Below, one piece after another: positions 36,218 to 45,997 of a stretch of 64,000 nt of DNA (position 1 is the first letter of the stretch; every line of letters begins with the position of its first letter). The notes under the pieces were generated by a model. The model made no database searches and was not told the DNA's origin. It worked only from the letters and a program-made list of their open reading frames with translations. Location: positions 434,001-498,000 of the forward strand of contig NZ_CP013650.1 in NCBI RefSeq assembly GCF_001466725.1, written 5' to 3'. Position numbers and translations under genes: made by a program. The DNA comes from Lacimicrobium alkaliphilum. GTDB lineage: Bacteria > Pseudomonadota > Gammaproteobacteria > Enterobacterales > Alteromonadaceae.

Positions 36218-36467
36218 ATAGTGATGAATGCCGAATTATGAATAAAAAGCTATTCACCACAGAGGCACGGAGAGCACAGAGGTTTAGAACTGTCTTATCA
36301 TCTCTGTGTCCTCTGTGGTTAAATTTCCTTTTCGTGCTTTTACTTCGGACTGCCTCTGCGTCTTTGCGCCTCTGCGAGATCCCTAACGAATTGAGATCCT
36401 GATTTTCATCAGGATAAAGATGCGGTTGGCATTCTTCAGTGTTTTTTGTGCCTTTCCGGTATCCCAT
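36218..36467. repeat. Dispersed repeats between GNAT gene and rpoH
   Basis: No gene is supported. ACCACAGAGGCACGGAGAGC (36257-36276) pairs with TCTCTGTGTCCTCTGTGGTT (36301-36320) as a large inverted repeat. TGCGTCTTTGCGCCTCTGCG (36357-36376) is a half of another dispersed family, and GATCCTGATTTTCATCAGGAT (36394-36414) is a small palindrome that recurs inverted near 59115. Confidence 0.75.
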
Positions 36468-36494
36468 AAAAAAAGGAGCCAGCGGCTCCTTTTT
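36468..36494 (-). terminator. Rho-independent terminator of rpoH
   Basis: GGAGCC (36475-36480) and GGCTCC (36484-36489) form a stem with a three-base loop, flanked by A and T runs on both sides. It ends 18 bases past the rpoH stop on the rpoH strand; the symmetric A/T runs would let it act in both directions. Confidence 0.9.
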
Positions 36495-36512
36495 CTGAAA
36501 TTCTATCTGGCT

Positions 36513-37364
36513 TCAGACCATGGCGGACTGGAGCTTTTTAATCGCATTCTTTTCAATCTGACGGACACGCTCGGCTGAGACTTCATATTTATCAGCCAGA
36601 TCCTGCAAGGTGGTTTTGTCGTCAGACAACCAACGGCACTGGATAATATGCTGGCTGCGTTCATCCAGCGTCTTAATTGCAGAATGCAGACGCAGACTGG
36701 CTGAATCGTCCCAGTCGGCATTCATGACTTCAGATTCCACGTCGGCGCTTTTGTCTTCCAGATACTGAACCGGTGCAAAGTTACCTGTTTCATCATCGTC
36801 GGCAGACAGATCAAAGGTCTGATCCTGACTGCTCATGCGTGCTTCCATTTGCAGCACTTCTTTGGTGCTGACACCCAAGTCATCGGCTACTTTCTGAACT
36901 TCTTCGTGCGTAAACCAGCCAAGACGCTTTTTGGCTTTACGCAGATTGAAAAACAATTTGCGCTGGGCTTTGGTGGTTGCCACTTTGACGATACGCCAGT
37001 TCTTCAGTACAAACTCATGAATTTCGGCCTTTATCCAGTGCACGGCAAAGGATACCAGGCGCACACCAACGGCAGGGTCAAATCGCTTGACTGCCTTCAT
37101 CAGACCGATATTTCCTTCCTGGATCAAATCCGCCTGAGGCAGACCATAGCCGGAGTAGGATTTGGCAATATGCACAACAAAACGCAGGTGAGACATGATC
37201 AGCTTACGGGCTGCTTCAAGATCCCCTTCATGATGCAATCTTTCAGCGAGTTGACGCTCTTCCTCCGCCGTCAGCATGTCTATGCTGGTGACTGCCCGCA
37301 TATAGCTGTCCAGGCTGCCTGACTGAGGAACGCTCAACGCCATTGAATGCATTTTTGTGCTCAT
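36513..37364 (-). CDS. rpoH: RNA polymerase sigma-32 factor (heat shock)
   Basis: 283 residues with AGAGGT upstream. Sigma-70 family group 3: region 2 ([54 protein letters not shown]), the RpoH box [17 protein letters not shown] that marks sigma-32, and region 4 HTH ([20 protein letters not shown]). Directs transcription of heat-shock genes. In many gammaproteobacteria it directly follows ftsYEX; here about 5 kb with a two-component operon lie between. Confidence 0.97.
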   Translation of the reverse strand: MSTKMHSMALSVPQSGSLDSYMRAVTSIDMLTAEEERQLAERLHHEGDLEAARKLIMSHLRFVVHIAKSYSGYGLPQADLIQEGNIGLMKAVKRFDPAVGVRLVSFAVHWIKAEIHEFVLKNWRIVKVATTKAQRKLFFNLRKAKKRLGWFTHEEVQKVADDLGVSTKEVLQMEARMSSQDQTFDLSADDDETGNFAPVQYLEDKSADVESEVMNADWDDSASLRLHSAIKTLDERSQHIIQCRWLSDDKTTLQDLADKYEVSAERVRQIEKNAIKKLQSAMV

Positions 37365-37473
37365 ATTTAACCTCTTGGAAATTTATCGCAAACCAGTTTA
37401 GCACTGGCCTGAGCGGATCACCAGATCCGATTTTCTGCTCGCCAGCTAAGACAAGCAAAAAAGGTTTTAGTTC

Positions 37474-37815
37474 CTATTTGACCAACCTGATGTTGGGTTG
37501 TGGCTCGGCTTTTTCAACGCTTTCCATCAATTTTATATTACGACCGCGCCGTTCGCCGTTCTGAAATCTGTCGTAGCGGAAATTGCCGACGTCCATCATC
37601 TGGGCAAAGTTTAAAAAAGCTTCCAGATCTTTGCGGCCCAGATTCTCATCGGCACTGCTAAGCTGGCTGTCTACGTAGACCTCGTCGCCGTTGAAGGTCA
37701 TATGAGCGACGGCGTCATAAGGCTTGCCATACTCTTCAACCCGAATGGCACGGACCATCTTAACTTCGAACATCCAGTTGCCAACTTTAATATAGCGTTT
37801 TGCGCTATTGTCCAT
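37474..37815 (-). CDS. Conserved-looking small protein of unknown function
   Basis: 113 residues from an ATG preceded by GGGGGAA. No signal peptide or membrane helix. The body alternates hydrophobic and charged residues in a beta-rich pattern (YIKVGNWMFEVKMVRAIRVE, DAVAHMTFNGDEVYVDSQLS) and ends in an Arg/Lys-rich tail. I do not recognise a family. It stands alone upstream of rpoH on the same strand, 109 bases from the rpoH start. Confidence 0.65.
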   Translation of the reverse strand: MDNSAKRYIKVGNWMFEVKMVRAIRVEEYGKPYDAVAHMTFNGDEVYVDSQLSSADENLGRKDLEAFLNFAQMMDVGNFRYDRFQNGERRGRNIKLMESVEKAEPQPNIRLVK

Positions 37816-38156
37816 GATTCCCCCAAAAAGGTGTAGATAAAGGGCCGGGCTCTATATGCCCTGGTGCCCGTTAATGGAAAATCAGGCATTTCGACTCGCC
37901 GTAAGTAAACTGCTGAGAATCCGGTTTCCTCATTGAAACCTGAATACACTTACTTGTTGGGAAATCGGCCTCCGGCCGGGGGAAACTGTCGACTATCCTG
38001 AGTGGAGCAACAGAAAGACAGGGGGATGTCCTTACCCTGTCGTTCTGATATTTCTCCGCTGGTTATTCTACCCGGCTGACAATGTGCTGCAAGCCCCATG
38101 GAGGAATGTTCTATGATATCGTATGCCAGCGGCTGCGCGGTTTAACCGCGACAGTC
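37816..38156. other. Gene-less stretch with two stem-loops
   Basis: No coding sequence is convincing. GACAGGG (38017-38023) and CCCTGTC (38035-38041) form a perfect seven-base stem. CGCGGTT (38136-38142) and AACCGCG (38144-38150) form another directly after the stop of the 68-residue gene and may help end its transcript, although no T run follows. The promoter of the 113-residue gene is presumably here. Confidence 0.4.
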
Positions 38157-38363
38157 CTACTTCTTGTCTTCTTCTTTCTTTTCTTCAGCTTTCTTGTCAG
38201 CAGCCATTTCTGCTTTTCTGGCTTGCAGTTCTTTGGCTTTCTGCTCTGCTTTTTGCTGTGCTTCCTGCTTAGCTTCTTCTTTTTTGCTGGTGGTATCGGC
38301 ATCTGTTGCCATAGCACCAAAGCTCATTACTGCGGCGATTAACATTGCAAACTTTTTCATCAT
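38157..38363 (-). CDS. Small exported Lys/Glu/Ala-rich protein
   Basis: 68 residues with ribosome site AAGGAG. Signal peptide MMKKFAMLIAAVMSFGAMAT, then a mature part of about 48 residues made almost only of Lys, Glu, Ala and Gln (KKEEAKQEAQQKAEQKAKEL), expected to be one long charged helix. No family recognised. The region upstream carries a strong sigma-54 promoter match (38466-38481) in the right orientation and two GlrR-type sites, so it is a predicted target of the neighbouring GlrKR system. The function is unknown; an envelope or periplasmic role is a guess from the signal peptide. Confidence 0.75.
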   Translation of the reverse strand: MMKKFAMLIAAVMSFGAMATDADTTSKKEEAKQEAQQKAEQKAKELQARKAEMAADKKAEEKKEEDKK

Positions 38364-38465
38364 TTTCTCCTTAACACCTGGTTATTAAGAGTGGCAAGCA
38401 AAGCCTGTTATGGCTGTGGTTACCCTCTTTTCTACAAGCCTGTTGAAACAGGTTGCAGGAGATTA

Positions 38466-38481
38466 AGCGGATAGCGTGCCA
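38466..38481 (-). promoter_or_regulatory. Sigma-54 promoter, candidate
   Basis: On the minus strand the sequence is TGGCACG-CTAT-CCGCT. The -24 part is a perfect match to TGGCACG, the four-base spacing is right, and the -12 part keeps the essential GC but has CC in place of TT. It points at the 68-residue gene, whose start is about 100 bases downstream. Confidence 0.6.
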
Positions 38482-38544
38482 ACTTTGCAAAAGCCCGGAA
38501 TGACTGGGGTGCTGAGATTTTATACTGTTGTGCGTAAGGGATCC

Positions 38545-38562
38545 TGTCGCAAAAAAGAGACA
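38545..38562. promoter_or_regulatory. GlrR-type binding site 1
   Basis: TGTC-GCAAAAAAGA-GACA, a perfect match to the TGTC-N10-GACA site known for E. coli GlrR. Its centre lies about 75 bases upstream of the sigma-54 -24 element, a normal enhancer distance. Confidence 0.65.
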
Positions 38563-38667
38563 GTGCATATTCAGATTAAGACTGATAGCTGCGGTAGCTT
38601 CTGTTGGGAGGCATTAAAACCATTATATATCAACGCTTTAATATCATGTCTGGAACCCGTCAACAGT

Positions 38668-38685
38668 TGTCTCAAATAACAGACA
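38668..38685. promoter_or_regulatory. GlrR-type binding site 2
   Basis: TGTC-TCAAATAACA-GACA, a second perfect TGTC-N10-GACA match, 123 bases from site 1 centre to centre and about 100 bases upstream of glrK. It could serve the small gene, glrK, or both. Confidence 0.65.
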
Positions 38686-38782
38686 GTGTAAAAAACATCC
38701 GAAAAATGGGCCTATTTACTTCAGTTTGGAGGGGTTTTTAGGGCATTATCGGCCAGTCTTTTCAGGATAGAATGAGAAACTA

Positions 38783-40207
38783 TTGGCTTTTTCAATCAGA
38801 AGACTAACGTTATTGGGGTTTACGCTGGTGGGACTACCGCTGGTGGTCGCCCTGGGCCTGGCGTTGGTGCGCATAGAGCAATTGTCGGTACAGGGTACCG
38901 GGGCCATACAGCAGGTATCCAGGCTGGTTTATGTCAGCCGTCAGGTGAGCCAGTTGCTGAACAATATGGAGCGGGGAGCCAGCCAGTATCTGGTGCTCAA
39001 AGACGAGGCGCTGTGGGACAGTTATCTGCGCCTGCGCGAAGAGTTTCGTCAACTGGCCACTGAAATGGTCACTAACAATAACCCTGTTATTGAGCCGGCC
39101 GTTGCCAGGTTGCTCAGACAAGAGCAGAGCCTGCATCAGGAGTTGGCCGAGGCCTCCGTGGATTTTCCCATCGCCAGTCTGCAACAGGGGTATAGCAAAC
39201 TGAATAACCAGAGCAATGATTTGTTCCGCCTTAACCGGCGTATCATTGATGAGGAAATTGAGGCCATTGAGCAGAAGGCTGATCAACTGCGCGAAACGCT
39301 GTTGCAGTCAGCGCTGGTGATACCAGCTTCATTGCTGATCGCGATACTCTTTGTGCGTTTGATTACCGGCCCTATCAATCAGCTTAAACCCCAGATCAGG
39401 CGTCTGGAACGCGGAGACTTTGATCGCCCGGTAACCGTCAGGGGGGCTTCGGACATTGTCGAGGTGGCTGAGATATTAGAAGCCATGCGTCAGCAACTGC
39501 TGGCACTGGAGAAACAGAAAACCGGTTTTATCCGGCATATATCCCACGAGTTAAAGACACCACTGGCGGCTATCCGCGAAGGGGCGGAATTGTTGTATGA
39601 TGGCACCACCGGTAAGCTGAATCCCGCTCAGGAAGAGGTCAGCGCGATTATCCGTGACAGCGTTGGCCGTTTGCAGCAACTGATTGAAGATTTGCTTAAT
39701 TTTAATATGGTGCTGGATAATGCCAGGGCCCTGAAACAAAGTGCTGCACTTGCCAGCGCATTGCATAAGGTGATAGCAGATCGTCAGTTACAGATACAAA
39801 GTAAGAGCTTAACAATATCATTACCTGATAGTGACTACTTACTGCGAATAAATCCTGAGCAGTTGCGGGTCATTCTGGATAACCTGATTTCTAATGCGGT
39901 AAAATTCTCGCCATCTGAGGGAACCGTCAGGGTCTCTGCGGGCTTTGAGTCAACACTCTGGTGGCTGCGGGTTTCTGATCAGGGGCCCGGTGTGCAGCCT
40001 GATGATAAGGACCAGGTTTTCGAGCCATTTTTCCAGAGCAGTGTACAACCTCAGACAAAAGTAAAGGGAAGCGGGCTGGGCCTGACAATTACCCGGGAAC
40101 TGATCGAGAAATATAAAGGCAGTATTCGTCTGCAGGAGTCGTCTGAAGGCTGCTGTTTCGAGATACGATTCCCCGCTACATTGGTGGAGCAAAAAAAACA
40201 TGTATGA
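38783..40207 (+). CDS. glrK: Sensor histidine kinase GlrK (QseE)
   Basis: 474 residues from a TTG with only a weak ribosome site, so the start is uncertain. A membrane helix near residues 10-28 (LLGFTLVGLPLVVALGLALV), a periplasmic helical region, a second helix near 172-192 and a HAMP domain lead to HisKA with the phospho-His in RHISHELKTPLAAIREGAEL. A HATPase follows with NLISNAVKFSP, VSDQGPGV and GSGLGLTITREL. GlrK senses envelope conditions and phosphorylates GlrR. Same gene order as in Enterobacteriaceae (glrK-qseG-glrR), but without a recognisable glmY ahead of it. It overlaps qseG by eight bases. Confidence 0.92.
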   Translation: MAFSIRRLTLLGFTLVGLPLVVALGLALVRIEQLSVQGTGAIQQVSRLVYVSRQVSQLLNNMERGASQYLVLKDEALWDSYLRLREEFRQLATEMVTNNNPVIEPAVARLLRQEQSLHQELAEASVDFPIASLQQGYSKLNNQSNDLFRLNRRIIDEEIEAIEQKADQLRETLLQSALVIPASLLIAILFVRLITGPINQLKPQIRRLERGDFDRPVTVRGASDIVEVAEILEAMRQQLLALEKQKTGFIRHISHELKTPLAAIREGAELLYDGTTGKLNPAQEEVSAIIRDSVGRLQQLIEDLLNFNMVLDNARALKQSAALASALHKVIADRQLQIQSKSLTISLPDSDYLLRINPEQLRVILDNLISNAVKFSPSEGTVRVSAGFESTLWWLRVSDQGPGVQPDDKDQVFEPFFQSSVQPQTKVKGSGLGLTITRELIEKYKGSIRLQESSEGCCFEIRFPATLVEQKKHV

Positions 40208-40769
40208 GAAAAAGCGCTACAAGGCAGCATTGACGCTGATTGTGGTCATATTATTGAACGGATGTCAGGCTCTTTCTCCCCAGGTCAATGCCCCGGTGGA
40301 TGATGTCGGCAATGAGCCACTGGAGAAACTGAAGGTCAAAAAGAGCAGCAGTGCCAGAGTGAAGCAGGATTTTGGCGAGTATTATCTGTGGCTCAAAGAG
40401 CAGCCTGTTGGGGTTCTGGAACAAGAAGTGCAGACGCGTCGTGACGGCAAGCAGCAGGGTGATGTCGCCGATATGCTGAAACTGGTGCTGCTATACAGCC
40501 TGCCCAATTCACCGGTAAGAAATCCCCATCAGGCCAGAACCGAACTGCTGCGTTTGTTTAATCAGCAGGAAGTGGCGATCCCCGGAACTTTCTATGCCCT
40601 GTTTGATCAGCTTACTGACAACATCAAAAGGCAACGCCAGTTGCTGGAAACTTCAGAGAGTCTCGATCATATCTTGCAGGAGAAGCAATCTTTGGAACAA
40701 CAATTGCAGCAACTCAAGTTAATTGAGCAAAATATTCTTAAACGAGAAGTGGAAAATAATGGCAGCTGA
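40200..40769 (+). CDS. qseG: QseG-like lipoprotein
   Basis: 189 residues. Lipobox ILLNGCQ puts the lipidated Cys at 22. The body is helical, with KQDFGEYYLWLKEQPVGVLE in the middle and a C-terminal coiled coil (HILQEKQSLEQQLQQLKLIE). QseG is an outer-membrane lipoprotein that activates the partner kinase. Identified mainly by its place between glrK and glrR, which it overlaps on both sides, plus the lipobox and length. Confidence 0.8.
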   Translation: MYEKKRYKAALTLIVVILLNGCQALSPQVNAPVDDVGNEPLEKLKVKKSSSARVKQDFGEYYLWLKEQPVGVLEQEVQTRRDGKQQGDVADMLKLVLLYSLPNSPVRNPHQARTELLRLFNQQEVAIPGTFYALFDQLTDNIKRQRQLLETSESLDHILQEKQSLEQQLQQLKLIEQNILKREVENNGS

Positions 40770-42120
40770 ACAGGAGAAGAAACGGGTACTGGTAGTGGAT
40801 GACGATCCCAGCCTGTTGAAGTTAATAGGCATGCGATTGACCGGGGCCGGATATCAGATCCAAAGCGCCGATAATGGCAAACAGGCGCTGGGCATACTGG
40901 AGAGTTTCAAGCCACACTTGCTGATCAGTGACCTGCGGATGCAGGGCATGGATGGAATGGCTTTGTTTGCCGCAACGCGGGAACGTAATCCCGGGTTACC
41001 TGTGATTATACTCACCGCCCATGGCACTATTCCTGACGCGATAGAGGCGACTAAAAAAGGGGTGTTTTCGTATCTGACCAAGCCTTTTGACAGTCAGCAA
41101 TTGCTCAGTACTGTAGATGATGCTATCCGCTTGCACCCGGTCGTAGAGGAAGATCAGCAGCACAAGGATTCCGGTAGCTGGCGCAGTGCCATTATCAGCC
41201 GCAGCAATAAAATGGAAGAGTTGCTGCAGCAGGCCAGACAGGTGGCAGACAGTGATGTAAGCCTGCTGATCCACAGCCAGAGCGGAACAGGTAAAGAATT
41301 GCTGGCCAATGCCATTCACCAGGTCAGCGAGCGTAGCGAAGCGCCATTTGTGCCGGTGAACTGCGCGGCGATTCCCGAAACCTTGTTCGAGTCAGAACTT
41401 TTTGGTCATGTGAAAGGCGCCTTTACCGGAGCTAACCGTGAGCATGTAGGTCTGTTTCAATCGGCGAATGGCGGCACCCTGTTTCTTGATGAGATTGGTG
41501 ATATGCCGCTGAATTTTCAGGTTAAGCTGTTGCGGGCGTTGCAGGAACGGGAGGTTCGGCCGGTGGGGGCGACTCAGTCTGTGCCCATTGATGTCAGGAT
41601 TATCAGCGCCACCCACAGGGATCTGGAGCAGGCAATCAGCGAAGGCAATTTCCGTGAGGATTTATATTATCGCCTGAATGTGGTGGAACTGCGTTTGCCA
41701 CCTCTTGCAGACAGAAGAGATGATATTCCGTTACTGGTGAATCACTTTTTAAATCAGGTGCTCTCCCGCAGTAAGAAAAAGGTCACGGGGTTTTCCGATG
41801 AGGCCATGGAGGTGTTGATCGCTGCTCCCTGGCCAGGCAATGTAAGACAATTGCAGAATGTGGTAGAACAGACGGTAGCCCTGTGTAATGGCCCCCTGAT
41901 TCCCACAGAGCTGGTGCAAAAAGCGCTGAGAGATAAACCAAGTTCTTTGCCCACCTTTGCCAGGGCCAGAGATGAATTTGAACGCCGCTATCTGGCAGAT
42001 CTGCTTAAAGCCACAGAAGGCAATGTGACCCAGGCCGCCAGGATTGCCGGGCGCAATCGTACCGAATTCTATAAATTGCTGGATAAGCATCATCTGACCC
42101 CGGATGCATTCAGGGAGTAA
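40759..42120 (+). CDS. glrR: Sigma-54-dependent response regulator GlrR (QseF)
   Basis: 453 residues from the ATG at 40759 (GAGAAG upstream). Receiver domain with VLVVDDDPSLLKLIG and the phospho-Asp in HLLISDLRMQGMDG. The AAA+ domain (about 145-375) has Walker A HSQSGTGKELLANAIHQ, the sigma-54-contacting GAFTGA loop in VKGAFTGANREH, Walker B TLFLDEIGDMP, and the arginine-finger region. The Fis-type HTH is NVTQAARIAGRNRTEFYKLL. Two perfect sites for this regulator lie upstream of its own operon. A repeat block follows. Confidence 0.93.
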   Translation: MAAEQEKKRVLVVDDDPSLLKLIGMRLTGAGYQIQSADNGKQALGILESFKPHLLISDLRMQGMDGMALFAATRERNPGLPVIILTAHGTIPDAIEATKKGVFSYLTKPFDSQQLLSTVDDAIRLHPVVEEDQQHKDSGSWRSAIISRSNKMEELLQQARQVADSDVSLLIHSQSGTGKELLANAIHQVSERSEAPFVPVNCAAIPETLFESELFGHVKGAFTGANREHVGLFQSANGGTLFLDEIGDMPLNFQVKLLRALQEREVRPVGATQSVPIDVRIISATHRDLEQAISEGNFREDLYYRLNVVELRLPPLADRRDDIPLLVNHFLNQVLSRSKKKVTGFSDEAMEVLIAAPWPGNVRQLQNVVEQTVALCNGPLIPTELVQKALRDKPSSLPTFARARDEFERRYLADLLKATEGNVTQAARIAGRNRTEFYKLLDKHHLTPDAFRE

Positions 42121-42414
42121 GCTTTCAGTTTTGTAGCCCAGCACCCCCGGGGGTTGTAGGTCGTGGCTTTAGCCCGACAACTGAGCAACCCGAGGTGCTG
42201 GATATACTCGTATGCAGCGCAGCGGAATACGGGAATTTCCCGGCTCAGTCCTGCAATCCGCTTCGCTCCTTGCAGGCTACCCCACTGTGTTAGATTCGAT
42301 CTCGCAGAGGCGCAAAGACGCAGAGGAAGAATGGAACGGGTTGCTGGTATCCCTGCGTCTTTGCGCCTCTGCGAGAGACAGTTTTTCTCCTGGATTTGAT
42401 CGCGCCAACAGAGA
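42121..42414. repeat. Dispersed repeats between glrR and ftsX
   Basis: No gene is supported. CGTATGCAGCGCAGCGGAATAC (42210-42231) and CAATCCGCTTCGCTCCTTGC (42254-42273) are members of the CCGGATTCCGCTTCGC family. CTCGCAGAGGCGCAAAGACG (42301-42320) and CGTCTTTGCGCCTCTGCGAG (42355-42374) make a perfect long inverted repeat. Confidence 0.8.
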
Positions 42415-43395
42415 CTACTTCGGTTCGATGGCGCGGATATGCTTATGCACCGAGAGTAAGGATCCCGCCAGGCCCAGAAATACTGACAGGCCCAGCATGC
42501 CGAGCAGGGATTCGCCCTGTAAGCCGGTCAGTTCAAACTGGGTCTGGTATAGCTGGGTGACACGGGAGATGCTGTCGCTCATCCACCATAACAGCAGCCA
42601 GGTGGTTAACCAGGCCAGCAGTCCGCCGAGCAATCCGTACCAGAAACCTGTATACATAAAAGGTCGCTGAATAAAGGCATCGGTGGCTCCCACCAGTTTC
42701 AGTACCAGAATTTCGTCCTGTTTATTGAGGATATTCAGCCTTATGGTGTTGCCGATAATCAACACCACGGCGATAAACAGCAGCAGTGCGACGACGCTGA
42801 CCAGTTCCCCGGCAATGGCAACCAGGCCATGCAGCCGCTCCAGCCACTGGATATCCAGTTGGCCCAGTTCCACTTCCCGTTCTTTTTGCAGCTTTTCCAG
42901 CAATCGCCGGGCCGCGGTAGGCGATGTGTTTTTACTGTCAGGGGTTACCAGAATCACATCCGGAAGCGGGTTGTCTTCGAGATAATTCAGCGCATCACCA
43001 AAGCCGGAAAGTTGTTTGAATTCCTCCAGTGCCCCGGCCTTATCGATATGTGTCAGTGACTCAATTTCGGGCCACAGGCTCAGACGGGTGGTCAGCTGTC
43101 TGATATCGCCAGGCTGGGTATTCTGATGTAAGAACAGCGTGATTTCCGAGGCCTGTTCCCAACCGGCACTGACTTTTTCTGTATTTTTCAGCAGGATATA
43201 CAGAGTGCTGGGCAGGGTAATGCTTAAACCCAGTACCGCAACCGTCATCATTGACGCCGCAGGGTTTCGCCATAATTCACCCAGGCTGGCCAGCGCCTGA
43301 CGAATATGACTGATAAAAAACATCAGCAGCCGCTGGAGTGGTGAAATGCGGGTGCGCTGTGCGCCCTGATCGCGGCCTTTAAACAGCAGGCTCAT
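42415..43395 (-). CDS. ftsX: Cell division protein FtsX
   Basis: 326 residues. Cytoplasmic Arg-rich start, first membrane helix near residues 48-70 (SMMTVAVLGLSITLPSTLYI), a periplasmic domain, and three more helices near 195-310 (LFIAVVLIIGNTIRLNILN, GLLGGLLAWLTTWLLLWW, LGLSVFLGLAGSLLSV). With FtsE it forms an ABC-like complex that governs peptidoglycan hydrolases at the septum. Its start lies inside ftsE by 17 bases. The internal M at residue 25 is an alternative start. Confidence 0.95.
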   Translation of the reverse strand: MSLLFKGRDQGAQRTRISPLQRLLMFFISHIRQALASLGELWRNPAASMMTVAVLGLSITLPSTLYILLKNTEKVSAGWEQASEITLFLHQNTQPGDIRQLTTRLSLWPEIESLTHIDKAGALEEFKQLSGFGDALNYLEDNPLPDVILVTPDSKNTSPTAARRLLEKLQKEREVELGQLDIQWLERLHGLVAIAGELVSVVALLLFIAVVLIIGNTIRLNILNKQDEILVLKLVGATDAFIQRPFMYTGFWYGLLGGLLAWLTTWLLLWWMSDSISRVTQLYQTQFELTGLQGESLLGMLGLSVFLGLAGSLLSVHKHIRAIEPK

Positions 43396-44070
43396 CGTGC
43401 CAGTCCTCGGTTAATCCATCGGTGATCATCTGGCCCTTTTTCAGAGTCAGCGTCCGGTATTTCATTCTCGCGATCAGGCCCAGATCATGGGTGGCAATCA
43501 ATACTGCTACACCGGCCTGATTGAAATCCTCAAACAGGCGGATAATCTCCATAGACAGTTTGGGATCCAGGTTGCCCGTGGGCTCATCGGCCAGCAGCAG
43601 AGGGGGTTTGTTGATCACGGCGCGGGCGATACCGACCCGCTGCTGTTCCCCTCCTGAAAGGGTGATCGGCAGACTGCGACTCTTATCACTCAGTCCCACA
43701 CGGTCCAGCACAGCCCCCACTCTTTTACTGATTTCCCGATGTGAATAACCCTCGATGATCAGTGGCAGGGCGACATTATCAAATACGCTTCTGTCCATCA
43801 GTAGCTGATGGCTCTGGAAGATCATGCCGATATCACGGCGTATATAAGGCACCTGACGACGCTGAATCTGATTGAGATCATGACCGTTGATCAGCACTTT
43901 CCCGACCGTAGGGCGTTCCATAATACTGATCAGCTTAAGCAAGGTGCTTTTACCCGCGCCGGAATGACCGGTCAGAAAGGCCATTTCACCCGGTGCAATA
44001 TGGAAACTCACCTGCCGCAGTGCCTGTTGCCCTCCCGGATACGTTTTGCTGACCCCTTCAAAACGTATCA

Positions 44071-44071
<1 letters not shown>
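43379..44071 (-). CDS. ftsE: Cell division ATP-binding protein FtsE
   Basis: 230 residues. It opens [20 protein letters not shown], typical of FtsE. Walker [17 protein letters not shown], signature [15 protein letters not shown], Walker [14 protein letters not shown], switch IATHD. It couples ATP use to FtsX. Its first base is shared with the ftsY stop, so ftsY-ftsE-ftsX is one operon. Confidence 0.97.
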
Positions 44072-45306
<1,235 letters not shown>

Positions 45307-45391
45307 GGGCGGTGAGAATCCTTTGAAAATCGTTGGGTTATCGACAGGGGCCGATTAGACTATGCAATCATAGCATTTCTTGAATTGACAA

Positions 45392-45997
45392 ATGAAGCGA
45401 GCTGTAAAAAGCCGGGCTAAGGCACTGGGGCAAATCCGTATTATTGCAGGGCGTTGGCGAGGCCGAAAGCTGCCGGTCCCCGATGTTGAAGGGTTGCGCC
45501 CCACTACCGACAGAAACAAGGAAACCCTGTTTAACTGGCTTGCACCTTATGTAGCCGGGCGGCAATGCCTGGATGCCTTTGCGGGATCAGGTGGCCTGGG
45601 GTTTGAAGCCTTGTCCCGCTATGCGGCCAGAGTCGATTTTGTTGAACAGGACACCGGGGCGGTGCGCATGTTGCGGGAGAATGCTGGCAGATTAGGCCTC
45701 AGTTCTGAACAGGCGGCGGTGCATCAGGGAGATATGTTGCAGATACTGAGCCGGCTCAGCGGGCCCTTTTCGTTGGTGTTTCTCGATCCACCCTTTAATA
45801 AGGGCCTGTTGCAGAGGGCTGTCGATGCCTTAGTGCAATCTGACAAGCTGGCGGCAGAGGCGCTGCTCTACCTGGAAATGGAAAAAGGCGCGCCCTTGCT
45901 TGTGCCTTCCCATTGGCAACTGTTAAAGCATAAACAGAACTCTCAGGTGGATTACCGGTTATACCAGTTAAGCATGCAGAAGGTGGATAATGAGTAA
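45392..45997 (+). CDS. rsmD: 16S rRNA (guanine966-N2)-methyltransferase
   Basis: 201 residues. Typical opening GQIRIIAGRWRGRKLPVPD, then GLRPTTDRNKETLFNWL, the SAM site CLDAFAGSGGLGFEAL, and the catalytic tetrad DPPF in LVFLDPPFNKG. Methylates G966 of 16S rRNA. It overlaps dgkA by eight bases. Confidence 0.96.
   Translation: MKRAVKSRAKALGQIRIIAGRWRGRKLPVPDVEGLRPTTDRNKETLFNWLAPYVAGRQCLDAFAGSGGLGFEALSRYAARVDFVEQDTGAVRMLRENAGRLGLSSEQAAVHQGDMLQILSRLSGPFSLVFLDPPFNKGLLQRAVDALVQSDKLAAEALLYLEMEKGAPLLVPSHWQLLKHKQNSQVDYRLYQLSMQKVDNE

Larger units (their letters stand above)
38364..38782. promoter_or_regulatory. Regulatory region between small exported gene and glrK
   Basis: No gene longer than a few codons is supported. 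Reading on the minus strand, it holds the sigma-54 promoter at 38466-38481, a CCTGTttgaaACAGG-type dyad at about 38439-38453 near the expected start of transcription, and the two TGTC-N10-GACA sites at 38545-38562 and 38668-38685. An ATG at 38772 opens only an 11-codon frame overlapping the glrK start. Confidence 0.6.

Noticed and set aside
37698..37949. 83-residue minus-strand frame
   Set aside because: It overlaps the better-supported 113-residue gene in another frame, lacks a ribosome site, and reads as unstructured composition.
38476..38679. 67-residue plus-strand frame
   Set aside because: It spans the two GlrR-type sites and has no ribosome site or protein-like pattern.
42212..42670. 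Long plus-strand frame crossing the ftsX end
   Set aside because: It runs from repeat DNA into the antisense of ftsX.
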